A stretch of DNA of 64,000 bases from contig JAJFMD010000006.1 of assembly GCA_021772335.1 (NCBI GenBank), positions 1-64,000 on the forward strand, in the 5' to 3' direction. Made by a program: the position numbers and the translations under genes. Under the pieces are notes generated by a model. The model had not been told where the DNA came from, ran no database searches, and saw only the letters and a list, made by a program, of their open reading frames with translations. Of the stretch, positions 9,189 to 18,122 are shown piece after piece (the first letter of the stretch is position 1; the number at the start of each line of letters is the position of its first letter). Source of the DNA: Chlamydiota bacterium. GTDB lineage: Bacteria; Chlamydiota; Chlamydiia; Chlamydiales; Rhabdochlamydiaceae.

Positions 9189-10222
9189 AGAACACTCCTT
9201 TCCTAAAAGCGCTGCGCTGCGAAAATCAAGCGCCACCACCTGTATGGTTGATGCGCCAAGCTGGACGCTTTTTACCATCGTATCGTGCATTAAAAGAAAA
9301 CTATTCCTTGTGGCAATTGTTTCATGAGCCAGAGCTTGCAGCACGTGTTGTGCATTTGCCTTTAGACACACTCAACCTCGATGCTGCAATTGTATTTTCT
9401 GATATTTTAGTCATTGTTGAAGCTCTTGGTTTAGAAGTGGACTTTCCTGAAGGATTGGGTCCTCAAGTTTCTCCAAAAATTGAAAACGGTTTTGATATCG
9501 ATGCTTTAAGAGTTGCCGATGTTACTGAAGAACTCAGCTATGTTGAGGAACAAATTAAGATGCTTAAAAACGATCTTGATTTGCCTCTAATTGGTTTTTG
9601 CGGTGCTCCATTTACCGTTGCAGGGTATATTTTAGAAAGACGTGATCGCAGGTTTTTGCGCGATACAAAAAATTGGCTTTATAATGATCCTCATAGCTTT
9701 CACCGCCTACTTGAAAAACTGACTCAAGCGTCAATCGACTATTTACGCATGCAAATAAAAGCAGGCGTTGATGTAGTGCAAATTTTTGAGTCCAATGCTG
9801 ATCAGCTAGCATATCCGCAGTTTTGTGAATTCTCTCTGCGCTATCTTAAACAGATCATCGATGGTATTAGCGATCTCAATGTTCCGGTCATTGTTTTTTG
9901 CAAAGGTGGAGCTCTATTCCCTCAAGATCTTGCAAAGCTCAAGCCCAATGCAATTAGTTTTGATTGGAGAAAAGAACTGGTCCATCTTCGTCAAGTCTTG
10001 CCGCGTAATATCGCTGTGCAGGGCAATCTCGATCCCGACCTGCTCAAAGCACCTCGTGCTACAATCCGTGCGATGACAGAGCGTCTGCTCTCCTCAATGC
10101 ATGGAGACCCAGGATTTATCGTCAATCTCGGTCATGGCATATTGCCTGATACCCCGGTTGAAAATGCGCAGTTCTTCATCGATACGATTAAGCAGTTCTC
10201 TATGGAACCCGCCTTGGCTTAA
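9185..10222 (+). CDS. hemE: Uroporphyrinogen decarboxylase
   Basis: Converts uroporphyrinogen III to coproporphyrinogen III by four decarboxylations, in the cytosolic part of heme synthesis. The 345-residue length is normal. Both family signatures are present: PPVWLMRQAGRFLPSYR at residues 18-34, with the substrate-binding arginines, and GFCGAPFTVAGY at 137-148. The catalytic Asp is in FSDILV (Asp73). A C-terminal GNLDPDLL and NLGHGILPDTP complete the pattern. The ATG overlaps the tkt stop (ATGA). In Chlamydia hemE is followed by hemN and hemG, as I remember it; here the next heme genes (hemF, hemG) are about 8 kb away beyond an ATPase, an ABC pair and a surface-protein gene. Confidence 0.96.
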   Translation: MKNTPFLKALRCENQAPPPVWLMRQAGRFLPSYRALKENYSLWQLFHEPELAARVVHLPLDTLNLDAAIVFSDILVIVEALGLEVDFPEGLGPQVSPKIENGFDIDALRVADVTEELSYVEEQIKMLKNDLDLPLIGFCGAPFTVAGYILERRDRRFLRDTKNWLYNDPHSFHRLLEKLTQASIDYLRMQIKAGVDVVQIFESNADQLAYPQFCEFSLRYLKQIIDGISDLNVPVIVFCKGGALFPQDLAKLKPNAISFDWRKELVHLRQVLPRNIAVQGNLDPDLLKAPRATIRAMTERLLSSMHGDPGFIVNLGHGILPDTPVENAQFFIDTIKQFSMEPALA

Positions 10223-10269
10223 TCCGGCCGCTTTGGTCAGTGACTCTGAATATCTTATCTTCTGTAGAG

Positions 10270-10291
10270 CAGGCTTAGCCTGTAGATTTTT
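10270..10291 (+). terminator. Weak terminator after hemE
   Basis: CAGGC-TTA-GCCTG (10270-10282) followed within a few bases by a five-T run (10287-10291). The stem is short. Confidence 0.4.
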
Positions 10292-10305
10292 CTGTTCGAT
10301 TAAAT

Positions 10306-10350
10306 AAAATCCGGCTAATCTGAAGTTGAACTTCAATATAGCCGGATTTT
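10306..10350. repeat. Large perfect-arm palindrome just upstream of an ATPase gene
   Basis: Outer arms AAAATCCGGCTA (10306-10317) and TAGCCGGATTTT (10339-10350) are perfect 12-bp complements. Inside, TGAAGTT and AACTTCA (10321-10327 and 10329-10335) form a second perfect stem, separated from the outer arms by three-base internal loops. With TTTT at both ends it can act as a bidirectional terminator. It ends 3 bases before the ATG of the next gene. Confidence 0.85.
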
Positions 10351-10353
10351 AGC

Positions 10354-11514
10354 ATGTATCATCGTTTTATGTCTTCAGAACTGAAGGATCAGGCCAAAGG
10401 CTATCCAATCGTGACGATTTTAGGTCCTCGTCAATCTGGAAAAACTACATTGGTTAGAGATTGTTTCCCCAACAAACCGTATGTAAATATGGAAGCTGTT
10501 GATATACAAGAGCTTGCTAAATCAGATCCCAATGGTTTTCTTAAGCAATATCCTGAAGGAGCAATCCTTGACGAAATACAACGTGTACCAGAGCTGCTCT
10601 CCTATATTCAGGTGATTGTTGATGAAAAGGATGTGAAGGGGCTATATATTTTAACAGGAAGCCATCAGCTGGAGCTGCATCAAGCTATTACTCAATCGCT
10701 TGCGGGAAGAACTGCTTTGTTGCATTTGCTCCCTTTGAGTTTAGAAGAGTTAAAGCTGGCAAAGATAGAGTTATCTATTGATGAGGCATTAATTAATGGG
10801 GGCTACCCACGGATTTTTAAAGATCAGCTCGATCCTACTAAGGCGTATCGTAATTATTTTCAAACATATATCGAGAGAGATCTTCGTCAATTAATTCAAA
10901 TTAAGGATCTTACGCAATTTCAGCGTTTTATTCGTCTTTGTGCTGGTAGAGTTGGTCAAATATTAAATTTAGAAAGTCTAGGCAATGATGTAGGAATTTC
11001 TTCAAATACAGTGAGAGAGTGGATTTCTATTTTAGAGGCTTCTTTTATCTTATTTAGGATATACCCATATTATGAAAATTTTGGAAAACGAATTATTAAG
11101 TCTCCTAAGCTGTATTTTACCGATGTTGGGCTTGCTACTTATCTTTTGGGGATTGAAAACCTGACTCAAGTGTCTAGAGATCCATTACGTGGAAATTTAA
11201 TCGAGAACTTAATTGTTACAGAATTGATGAAAAATCGATTTAATTCTGGAATGGATGCAGGTCTCTACTTTTTTCGAGATAATCATGGGCATGAAGTAGA
11301 CTTAATTTTTAAAAAGGGAAATGAGTTGATTCCTATCGAAATCAAAGCTTCTCAAACATTTAATAAAGAATTTTTGAAAAATCTGAAGTTTTTCAAATCA
11401 TTAGCTCAAGATCGCTGTCCAAAAGGATACATTATCTATTGTGGTACTCGAGAGCAAAATATTGATGAATTTAGTCTGTTACATTTTTCAAATGCTGCGA
11501 ATTCACTTATTTAA
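10354..11514 (+). CDS. AAA ATPase with DUF4143 domain
   Basis: A 386-residue protein of the widespread AAA_14/DUF4143 family, whose role is not established. The N-terminal ATPase has Walker A GPRQSGKT (24-31) and a Walker B-like GAILDEIQ (69-76). TGSHQLEL and the GRTALLHLLPLSLEEL stretch are characteristic. The C-terminal part has the DUF4143 pattern: an HTH-like segment, YFTDVGLATYLL, then RDNHGHEVDLIFKKG and IPIEIKAS, which resembles a restriction-endonuclease-like core. There is no clear ribosome binding site, and the ATG almost touches the palindrome at 10306-10350; a second ATG is at 10369. No neighbour shares an obvious function. Such genes are often scattered and variably present, so recent gain is possible but unproven. 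Confidence 0.85.
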   Translation: MYHRFMSSELKDQAKGYPIVTILGPRQSGKTTLVRDCFPNKPYVNMEAVDIQELAKSDPNGFLKQYPEGAILDEIQRVPELLSYIQVIVDEKDVKGLYILTGSHQLELHQAITQSLAGRTALLHLLPLSLEELKLAKIELSIDEALINGGYPRIFKDQLDPTKAYRNYFQTYIERDLRQLIQIKDLTQFQRFIRLCAGRVGQILNLESLGNDVGISSNTVREWISILEASFILFRIYPYYENFGKRIIKSPKLYFTDVGLATYLLGIENLTQVSRDPLRGNLIENLIVTELMKNRFNSGMDAGLYFFRDNHGHEVDLIFKKGNELIPIEIKASQTFNKEFLKNLKFFKSLAQDRCPKGYIIYCGTREQNIDEFSLLHFSNAANSLI

Positions 11515-11602
11515 AATTATTGTTATTATTAAAAACTAATTAAAATTGATTTATAGTTAATTTTAAGTTATTATGGTTTTTTATTAATAACGATTGTTTA
11601 GA

Positions 11603-12280
11603 ATGAAAAATCTTTATGAACTAAAAGATCTTGAATTTTCTTATTCCTTGGATTCGCATGAAGTGAAGGCTCTCGATGGATTGTCTCTTGAGATTCCAAG
11701 AAATTCACTCATTGCAATATTAGGGCCATCTGGATCGGGTAAATCAACCCTATTAAATATTCTCGGTTTGATCGAGCCGGTGCAGGCAGGAAGTATGCTC
11801 TTTCAAAAAGAGGATATATCTAAGGTTGTTGAGAAAGAGAAGAACGAGATTCGGAAATTTAAAATTGGTTTTATCTTTCAACATTTTCACCTAATTCCCG
11901 TATTAACTGCGGAAGAGAATGTCGCCTATTTTCTCAATCGACAGGGACTTTCAGAAAAAGAAAAGAAGAACAGAGTTAAAGAAGCGTTAGAATCTGTGGG
12001 CTTGTGGGAGCATCGTAAGAAGAAGCCTCTTCAAATGAGTGGTGGTCAAAGACAGCGCGTGGCAATTGCTAGGGCGATTGCAAAAAAACCTGATGTCATT
12101 ATTGGCGATGAAGTGACCGCTAATCTAGATCAAAAAAATGGCCGTGAGATTATGAAGATCTTTGCTGAGCTTGTCAAAAAGCACAATGTCACAGTGATTT
12201 TAAGTACACATGATCCAATGGTGCCAGAATTTGCTAATCAATGTTTTTATATTCAAGACGGAAAATTGAGGGAAGAATGA
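11603..12280 (+). CDS. ABC transporter ATP-binding protein, LolD/MacB type
   Basis: A 225-residue cytoplasmic ATPase subunit. Walker A GPSGSGKST at 41-49, Q-loop in FIFQHFHLIP, signature MSGGQRQR at 145-152, Walker B DVIIGDEVTANLD at 164-176 and H-loop STHD are all present. The family energises lipoprotein release (LolCDE) or mechanotransmission (MacB/FtsX-like) from the inner membrane without moving substrate through a channel. The ATG at 11603 fits domain length better than the in-frame TTG nine bases earlier; no strong ribosome binding site is seen for either. The stop overlaps the permease start by ATGA, so the two form a transporter. Substrate unknown. Confidence 0.93.
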   Translation: MKNLYELKDLEFSYSLDSHEVKALDGLSLEIPRNSLIAILGPSGSGKSTLLNILGLIEPVQAGSMLFQKEDISKVVEKEKNEIRKFKIGFIFQHFHLIPVLTAEENVAYFLNRQGLSEKEKKNRVKEALESVGLWEHRKKKPLQMSGGQRQRVAIARAIAKKPDVIIGDEVTANLDQKNGREIMKIFAELVKKHNVTVILSTHDPMVPEFANQCFYIQDGKLREE

Positions 12281-13479
12281 TTTATCTTGCATTTCGTAAT
12301 CTTTTTCGCAATGTGCGCCGCACAGTAGCGATCATTTTGACTGTTGCTTTGGGAGCGGGTTCCTTATTTTCTTTTGCAGGATTTATTAATGGGATTCTCG
12401 ATGAGTACCGTGAAAATACGATTCATGCGCATTATGGTCACGGACAGATTAATACGTTTGGATATCGCGACACTGTATATGAAGAACCCTGGAAATATTG
12501 GATTAAAGATTATGTTGAAATAGAAAAGTATCTTTTAGAACAAGAAGATGTTGAATATGTTTTTCCTCGGGTCACCTTTCCCGCCTTGATATCAAATGGT
12601 AATGTCTCAGTGGGTAGTATGGGACATGGAATTGATGCGGTAAAAGAAAGTGAGTTTTTTAATAGTTTAAATATTGAAGAGGGCGAAACTCTACGAGATC
12701 AAGAAAAGGGAATCATATTAGGGAAAGGTCTTGCTAATGCGTTAAAAGTTAAACCGGGTGATACTGTTGATGTCATGACTAAGTCGGTAAAAAATCGCGG
12801 CAGCAAAGAATCGTTTGTCGTTACAGGGATTTTTCATACAGGTCTTGTTGATTTTGACAGTCGTATTTTTCGTATTCAATTGCCAGAAGCTCAAGCAATG
12901 TTGAAAACAGATCGGGTTGAGCAGATATCGCTAGGACTTACAGATCATACTGCTTGGGATAAGGTTGAGCATTCGATTGAAGATGCATATCCCGATTTAG
13001 AGGCAATTCCTTTTAATGAGCTCGATAAAGTGTATTACCAACACTCTGTAGATTGGTTAAAAGCGCAATTTAATGTTGTGCAGGTGATCATTTTAGGTAT
13101 TGTTCTTCTTGCAATTTTTAATACGATATCTGCTGCGATTTTAGAGCGCAAACAGGAGATTGGCAATCTAAGAGCGAATGGAGAATCTGTTAAAGATATC
13201 ATGAAATTGATTCTGGCAGAGGGAATGTTGCTTGGTATCATCGGAAGCATTGTTGGTATTCTTCTTTCTTATCTAGTGGTCACTCTTTGGTTAAATAATG
13301 GTATTCTTATGCCTCCTGGCCCCGGATTAACAAGGCAGTTCCATATTGTCTTTAAGTTTGATTGGAATATGATTTATCGCGCTGTGAGCCTAAGTGCAAT
13401 TTCAGCAATTGTCGCTGCTTCAATGGCAGGATTAAAGGTTGCGCGTATGCCAATTGCGAAAGCTTTAAGATCGCATTAG
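12277..13479 (+). CDS. ABC transporter permease, LolC/E-MacB-FtsX type
   Basis: A 400-residue inner-membrane protein with the four-helix MacB/FtsX layout: one N-terminal helix (VAIILTVALGAGSLFSFAGF), a large periplasmic domain of about 220 residues, then three C-terminal helices (around VVQVIILGIVLLAIFNTISA, GMLLGIIGSIVGILLSYLVV and SLSAISAIVAASMAGLKVAR). AGGGAAG just before the ATG at 12277 supports this start, which overlaps the ATPase stop (ATGA). A role in lipoprotein sorting or outer-membrane protein handling is likely from the fold. The next gene on the same strand encodes a large outer-membrane adhesin-like protein but has its own promoter, so a functional link is only a suggestion. 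Confidence 0.88.
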   Translation: MIYLAFRNLFRNVRRTVAIILTVALGAGSLFSFAGFINGILDEYRENTIHAHYGHGQINTFGYRDTVYEEPWKYWIKDYVEIEKYLLEQEDVEYVFPRVTFPALISNGNVSVGSMGHGIDAVKESEFFNSLNIEEGETLRDQEKGIILGKGLANALKVKPGDTVDVMTKSVKNRGSKESFVVTGIFHTGLVDFDSRIFRIQLPEAQAMLKTDRVEQISLGLTDHTAWDKVEHSIEDAYPDLEAIPFNELDKVYYQHSVDWLKAQFNVVQVIILGIVLLAIFNTISAAILERKQEIGNLRANGESVKDIMKLILAEGMLLGIIGSIVGILLSYLVVTLWLNNGILMPPGPGLTRQFHIVFKFDWNMIYRAVSLSAISAIVAASMAGLKVARMPIAKALRSH

Positions 13480-13545
13480 CAAATATTATTGCATAACTAA
13501 TCTTAGTGGTTTTTTTTTCTTGAGTTTTTTTTCTAGTTAAATTCC

Positions 13546-13574
13546 TTGGCACATAAATTTTTTTTGGATATAAG
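13546..13574 (+). promoter_or_regulatory. Promoter of the plus-strand surface-protein gene
   Basis: TTGGCA (13546-13551), exact 17-base spacer, TATAAG (13569-13574), which closely fits the major sigma-factor consensus. It is followed by AGAGG at 13588-13592, six bases before the ATG at 13599. Confidence 0.7.
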
Positions 13575-13598
13575 TAAAAAAAAATTTAGAGGCCACCT

Positions 13599-16500
13599 AT
13601 GCGCTCAATTGTTGCACCATCAATCTTGTCATTAGTTTACTTAACATGTGCTGTTGCTAAAGATAGCAAGCCCGCAGATCCTGTCTTTGTACAGAAAGAG
13701 TCTTCTATGACTCCGATGGAACGTAATAAGACCGCTTGCAGTCCTGGACCAGGATCGCGTGCTGCTATTGGTTATAGAGGACCAAAAGGGCTAGGTTATG
13801 ATCATGGCTATGCAACATTTTCAACCTTTCTATCTCCATCTGGCGAAAGACCTTTTCAGCCTTTTATTGATTTACGAGGGCATGTTTTTAATGACGGCAG
13901 ATGGGCTGCAAATGCGGGTCTTGGCGGACGTTTTGCGCTTGATAAGGCTGTACTCGGTTTAAATGCTTATTATGATTTTCGCGATACGAAACAGCTTGGA
14001 GGACAAAACCAAGTTGGTGGCGGCTTTGAGGTTTTAAGTCAGTGGGTTGATTTTAGAGTGAACGGATATGTTCCTGTTGGCAAAACAACTGGTAAAGAGT
14101 GTCCCTGCTTTGATCACTTTGCCTGTAATTCTGCGTTCGCTCGTCAAGTAGTCAGAGCAAGCTTAGCTGATATTGATGCAGAGATTGGTTTTGATGTTCC
14201 TCGATTAAAGTATGTCGATCTTTATTTCGCAGTTGGTCCTTACTACCTCTTTGAAAAAACCGTCTGCGATTACAGCCTTGGCGGTGAGTGGGGAGGGCGT
14301 GCGCGTGTCTCTTTAAAAGTGTATGACGGTGTAACATTGGGTGGTGATATCACTTATGATCCAATTTTTAATACGAAAGCTCAAGGTTGGATTACACTTA
14401 GCTTCCCGTTTGGCCCTGCAAATATGGTTCAAAATGGTTCGCGCTTTAAGGAAAACTATCCTGTTCCTTGCGATGAGACTGCAAGACAGTTTGCACGCAT
14501 GACGCAACCAGTGTATCGCAACGAAATTATCCCTGTTGAAAACAAAACTCGTATTTTTAACATCAACTGCGAATGTTGTTGTCCATCACAAATATACTTT
14601 GTTAACAACTGTAACTGTGATGAGGGATGTGGAACATTTGAAAATCCTTTCAACACGTTGAGTCAAGCTGAGGGGACAGCCGGCGAGGGAGATATCATTT
14701 ATGTGTTCCCTGGTGATGGTACATCTAATGGGATGAACACGGGCTTTGTTATGAAAGATCGTCAGCGCTTGATTAGTTCGGCCGCGTGCTTTGATCTTTG
14801 CGATATTTGCATACCTGCCTGTACACCTGGACGCAAGCCATTAATTGAAAATACACAAAGAACCATTGAAGTTAATAGCATGGGAATCTTTGTCAATAGT
14901 GGTTTTGGCGTACTAATGGCCGATTGTTCAGAAGTTGCAGGTTTTTGCTTTAATGGAACCAATGAACCTGATGGAGTAACATTTAATCCAGGAGTTGTTT
15001 TATATCGAGGTAACTCATTTACTCTGCGAGATAGCTTTTTTGCAAATCAATTAGGAGTAGCAGTACTTCGTGAGAATGAAGTAAATAGGGGCGATATTGT
15101 CATTAGCGGCAATTGCTTCAGAGATATGAGAGATTCCTTTGGACAATTATCTGCAATTGGATTTATTAATCCTGTTGTAAATACCAACCTTACTTTCTGT
15201 AACGATTTTTTTGAGAATTTTTCAATTTCAACTTTTCAGCCATTTGGAGCTATTGTTGCGGGAGTATTATTCCAGAATGAAATAAAAAACAGCGCATTAG
15301 TATTTAAAAACTGCCGTTTTAACAATTTCAATATTTCTAGTAATGAAAAAGGAAATATTGTAGGAATTAGCTCCTCTGGGCCAAAAAACAGCTCTTTCTT
15401 AATTAGCAATTCATCTTTTAACAATTTTAAAGTTAATGCGGAAGAATCTCAAATTTTAGGAGTAGGTGTTGGTATAACTGGAGGGGTGCTCAATACAAGC
15501 TTATGTAGTAACAATAGTTGTTTTAGCAATTTTACTATCGAAGGATCAGCCACTCAAACCTCAGCAGTAATGGTGGGGATTGGTTTCGGAGTTGCAGCTG
15601 ACCTCGGAAATGTCGCTCCTTTATTTAATAGTCCAATGTTAGTTTGTAATTCGAGATTTGATAATTTCAATATCAGAGCAACTGGTGCTAGCGGTTCGCC
15701 TTCTAAAGCTCTTCCAGATACCATAATTTATGGCGTTGCTTCTGGATCCGCTTTCGATCGCATAGATAATGCCAATATTTTGAATAGCCCGATTACTTGT
15801 AGTAATACATGCTTTAACAACTTTAACGCTTCCTTAGAAGATGTAGCAGGAGGTTTATTACAAGATCGTAGTGTTAGTGTTATTGGCATAGCCTCGGCTT
15901 CAGCTCCAGATAGATTGACTGATGTAGTTGTCTCAAGTAGTCCAATTGAATGTAGCAATACGTCATTTAATAACTTCAATGCATCGATAAAAAGTATTTC
16001 TAATAGAACCAATAATTGTCAAATAGCGACATATGGTATTGCCTCTGCTAGTGGAGCCTCTAATAATGTAGGTTTGAATAGTGCATTTAATCCAATCACT
16101 TGTTGCAATGCTTCGTTTAGAAATTTCAGCTCTTCTATAGAAGGAGTGGAACTACAAGGTCAGGAATTAGGGGTCTATGGTATTGCGTCTGCGACAGGCA
16201 TAGAAAATGATGATTTAGAGATAAACGCTAGTGGCATTTGTTGTTATAAGAGTAAATTCAGTGATTTTAGTACGTCTGCAATAGCTACGACATCTTCTGA
16301 TACTACGACTGCATTGGTTTGCGGCATTGGATCTGCTTCCGCAGCATCAAATGGCTCAACTGACCCAAATAGCTTAAGAAATTCTCCTCTGATATGTTGT
16401 AATAACAGTCTGAAGGATTTTAATAATTACTTGAATGCTCCAAGTGGCACCGATGACGGGACTGGAATTTTTGGTCTTGTATCGGGTTGTGGAGGGTCAT

Positions 16501-17915
16501 CAAATGAGATTGATGATTTTGAAAATAGTCCTCTTTATTCTAATGCGAATTCGTTAAGCGACTTCACGACTTTTATCAATACACCTCTAGCTCAAACTGG
16601 AATTCTTGGTATTGGATCGGGTAGTGCTTTAGCATCTACTGATATTGGGGTCTATAACAATAATCCTCTTGTTTGTAATAACTCATCTTTAAATGATTTT
16701 ACCGCAAGTGCCTTAGAAGGAAATTCCGTTGTATTAGGCGTTGTCTCTACAAGTGCTGGTGGATTATCTGCAGTAGATTTGGTGCAGGATAGTTCTGTTG
16801 CTTGCAACAATTCGGTCTTAAAGAATTTTAAAGCAATCGGAGCTCCGAATCTCACTTGTGCTATTACAGGCGTTTCTTCTGCTAGTGCTCATATATCATC
16901 TATTACAACTCTTCTAAATAACAGTGGACTTACCTGTCGTAATTCATCTTTTATCGATTTTACTGCGGATTCTTTAACAGGAGCATCAATTTTTGGTGCA
17001 GTATCTGCTAGTGGGAATGAGACTACTTTTATAATAGAAGGCAGTGAGTTTTGTTCTAGCGGAAGCATTTTTAAAAATTTCAGTATTGCTGCAACGAACG
17101 ATACGGGCACTATTTTTGGTTTTGCTGTTGGTAGTGGTGGTGCTATTGTTGCAGGTTCATCCGCAAATACTAGTCCTTTAACCTGTGTTGACTCGACGTT
17201 TAATGATTTTAGCGTGACGTCTGATGGTCCTGCAAGAATTGCAGCTGTAGCATATGGTTTGCAAAATAATATATTTAGTGCGGATCAAATTCTTTTAACA
17301 AGTTGCCCCGTTTGCTGTAACAATAGCTCTTTCGAAACCTTTAATGCTCAGAGCAATTCTAGTTCTGAAATATATGGTATTATGACGAATGCAATAGTTC
17401 AAAATTCCTTTACTTGTGCGAATTCCAGGTTTGAAGATTTTAGTAACACAGGCGTATCCACAATAACTTTAGGTATTCTCACTTCAGTGGGTGAAGATCC
17501 TAGTATGCTTGGTAGTGGTTCTATAGTTTGCTGCAATAATGTGTTTGATCAAATCAATGCAGTTAATCCAGTTCCAGTTCCTGTTTTTGGGCTTCTTGAT
17601 GTGGCTTTATTAACATCAAATATTCCTGTTTGCGTTGAACAAAACGATTTCTTTTCAGGCTTTTTTACAGCATCTGCTGCAGGCATACCTCCAGAAATAT
17701 CGTGTTTAGCTCTTAAAAATAACACAAATCGTGGGTCATATTTCATTAGTGAATCTCTGATTGGTGGAACATTCAATGTGGAGTCTCCGAATTTAGCTGA
17801 TTTACAAGCGGGGCTTGAGTCGATCAATACGGGAACATTTGCTCTAGTTGAAGGAACTGCTGTTCCTCTTGGAACATGTGGCTGCCCTTCATGCAACTCA
17901 TGCACGAAGCTCTAG
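13599..17915 (+). CDS. Inverse-autotransporter barrel with beta-helix passenger (paralogue 4)
   Basis: The longest family member, 1438 residues. Signal peptide 1-20 (LVYLTCAVA), short linker, barrel at about 57-272 (NAGLGGRFALDK, LGLNAYYDFRDT, VGGGFEVLSQW, VNGYVPVG) nearly identical in pattern to the gene at 464-3736, and a cysteine-rich module at 324-344 (NCECCCPSQIY, NNCNCDEGCG). The passenger of about 1000 residues has roughly twenty rungs or rung groups with the motif C-x-N-[ST]-x-[FL]-x-[ND]-F, interspersed with Gly/Ser/Ala turns (YGIASASG, FGLVSGCGG). It ends in the shared tail ESPNLADLQAGLESINTGTF and CGCPSCNSC. It has its own promoter at 13546-13574 and terminator at 17925-17957, so it is a monocistronic copy on the opposite strand to the other three. 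Function as an adhesin or surface antigen is inferred from architecture. Confidence 0.87.
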   Translation: MRSIVAPSILSLVYLTCAVAKDSKPADPVFVQKESSMTPMERNKTACSPGPGSRAAIGYRGPKGLGYDHGYATFSTFLSPSGERPFQPFIDLRGHVFNDGRWAANAGLGGRFALDKAVLGLNAYYDFRDTKQLGGQNQVGGGFEVLSQWVDFRVNGYVPVGKTTGKECPCFDHFACNSAFARQVVRASLADIDAEIGFDVPRLKYVDLYFAVGPYYLFEKTVCDYSLGGEWGGRARVSLKVYDGVTLGGDITYDPIFNTKAQGWITLSFPFGPANMVQNGSRFKENYPVPCDETARQFARMTQPVYRNEIIPVENKTRIFNINCECCCPSQIYFVNNCNCDEGCGTFENPFNTLSQAEGTAGEGDIIYVFPGDGTSNGMNTGFVMKDRQRLISSAACFDLCDICIPACTPGRKPLIENTQRTIEVNSMGIFVNSGFGVLMADCSEVAGFCFNGTNEPDGVTFNPGVVLYRGNSFTLRDSFFANQLGVAVLRENEVNRGDIVISGNCFRDMRDSFGQLSAIGFINPVVNTNLTFCNDFFENFSISTFQPFGAIVAGVLFQNEIKNSALVFKNCRFNNFNISSNEKGNIVGISSSGPKNSSFLISNSSFNNFKVNAEESQILGVGVGITGGVLNTSLCSNNSCFSNFTIEGSATQTSAVMVGIGFGVAADLGNVAPLFNSPMLVCNSRFDNFNIRATGASGSPSKALPDTIIYGVASGSAFDRIDNANILNSPITCSNTCFNNFNASLEDVAGGLLQDRSVSVIGIASASAPDRLTDVVVSSSPIECSNTSFNNFNASIKSISNRTNNCQIATYGIASASGASNNVGLNSAFNPITCCNASFRNFSSSIEGVELQGQELGVYGIASATGIENDDLEINASGICCYKSKFSDFSTSAIATTSSDTTTALVCGIGSASAASNGSTDPNSLRNSPLICCNNSLKDFNNYLNAPSGTDDGTGIFGLVSGCGGSSNEIDDFENSPLYSNANSLSDFTTFINTPLAQTGILGIGSGSALASTDIGVYNNNPLVCNNSSLNDFTASALEGNSVVLGVVSTSAGGLSAVDLVQDSSVACNNSVLKNFKAIGAPNLTCAITGVSSASAHISSITTLLNNSGLTCRNSSFIDFTADSLTGASIFGAVSASGNETTFIIEGSEFCSSGSIFKNFSIAATNDTGTIFGFAVGSGGAIVAGSSANTSPLTCVDSTFNDFSVTSDGPARIAAVAYGLQNNIFSADQILLTSCPVCCNNSSFETFNAQSNSSSEIYGIMTNAIVQNSFTCANSRFEDFSNTGVSTITLGILTSVGEDPSMLGSGSIVCCNNVFDQINAVNPVPVPVFGLLDVALLTSNIPVCVEQNDFFSGFFTASAAGIPPEISCLALKNNTNRGSYFISESLIGGTFNVESPNLADLQAGLESINTGTFALVEGTAVPLGTCGCPSCNSCTKL

Positions 17916-17924
17916 ACATTCTTT

Positions 17925-17957
17925 AAGACAAGCAGCTCACATAAGCTGCTTGTCTTT
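17925..17957 (+). terminator. Strong hairpin terminator of the surface-protein gene
   Basis: AAGACAAGCAGCT (17925-17937) and AGCTGCTTGTCTT (17944-17956) form a perfect 13-bp stem with a six-base loop, ten bases after the stop; the T-tail is short. Confidence 0.8.
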
Positions 17958-17982
17958 GAGAGACTGCTCTTTGCTAGCAAAG

Positions 17983-18037
17983 CAATTTTTCTCTAAAAAA
18001 TTTAAACACCTAGATTGCAGAAAGTAGTTCTTTTACA
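17983..18037. repeat. Partial copy of a dispersed intergenic motif
   Basis: Contains TTTTTCTCTAAAAAA followed by TTGCAGAAAGTAG. The same order of a T-run/CTAAAAAA block and then a GAAAGCAG block recurs at 41577-41622 and 59855-59887. Degenerate, but too specific to ignore. Confidence 0.4.
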
Positions 18038-18122
18038 GATTCCCAGTAGGTTGTAGCACAATTCTCTATATTGAGGATGTTTGATCGGATGTGTCTCTAT
18101 TTGAACAAGAGTGTTTTTTAGA

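Noticed and set aside
10306-10350. Palindrome as a phage or transposon end
   Set aside because: No matching copy was found after the ATPase gene at 11515-11602, and no integrase or transposase is in the window; a terminator is the simpler reading.
13599-17915. CRISPR-like periodicity in the surface-protein genes
   Set aside because: The period is at the protein level (beta-helix rungs) with no conserved DNA repeat or equal-length spacers.
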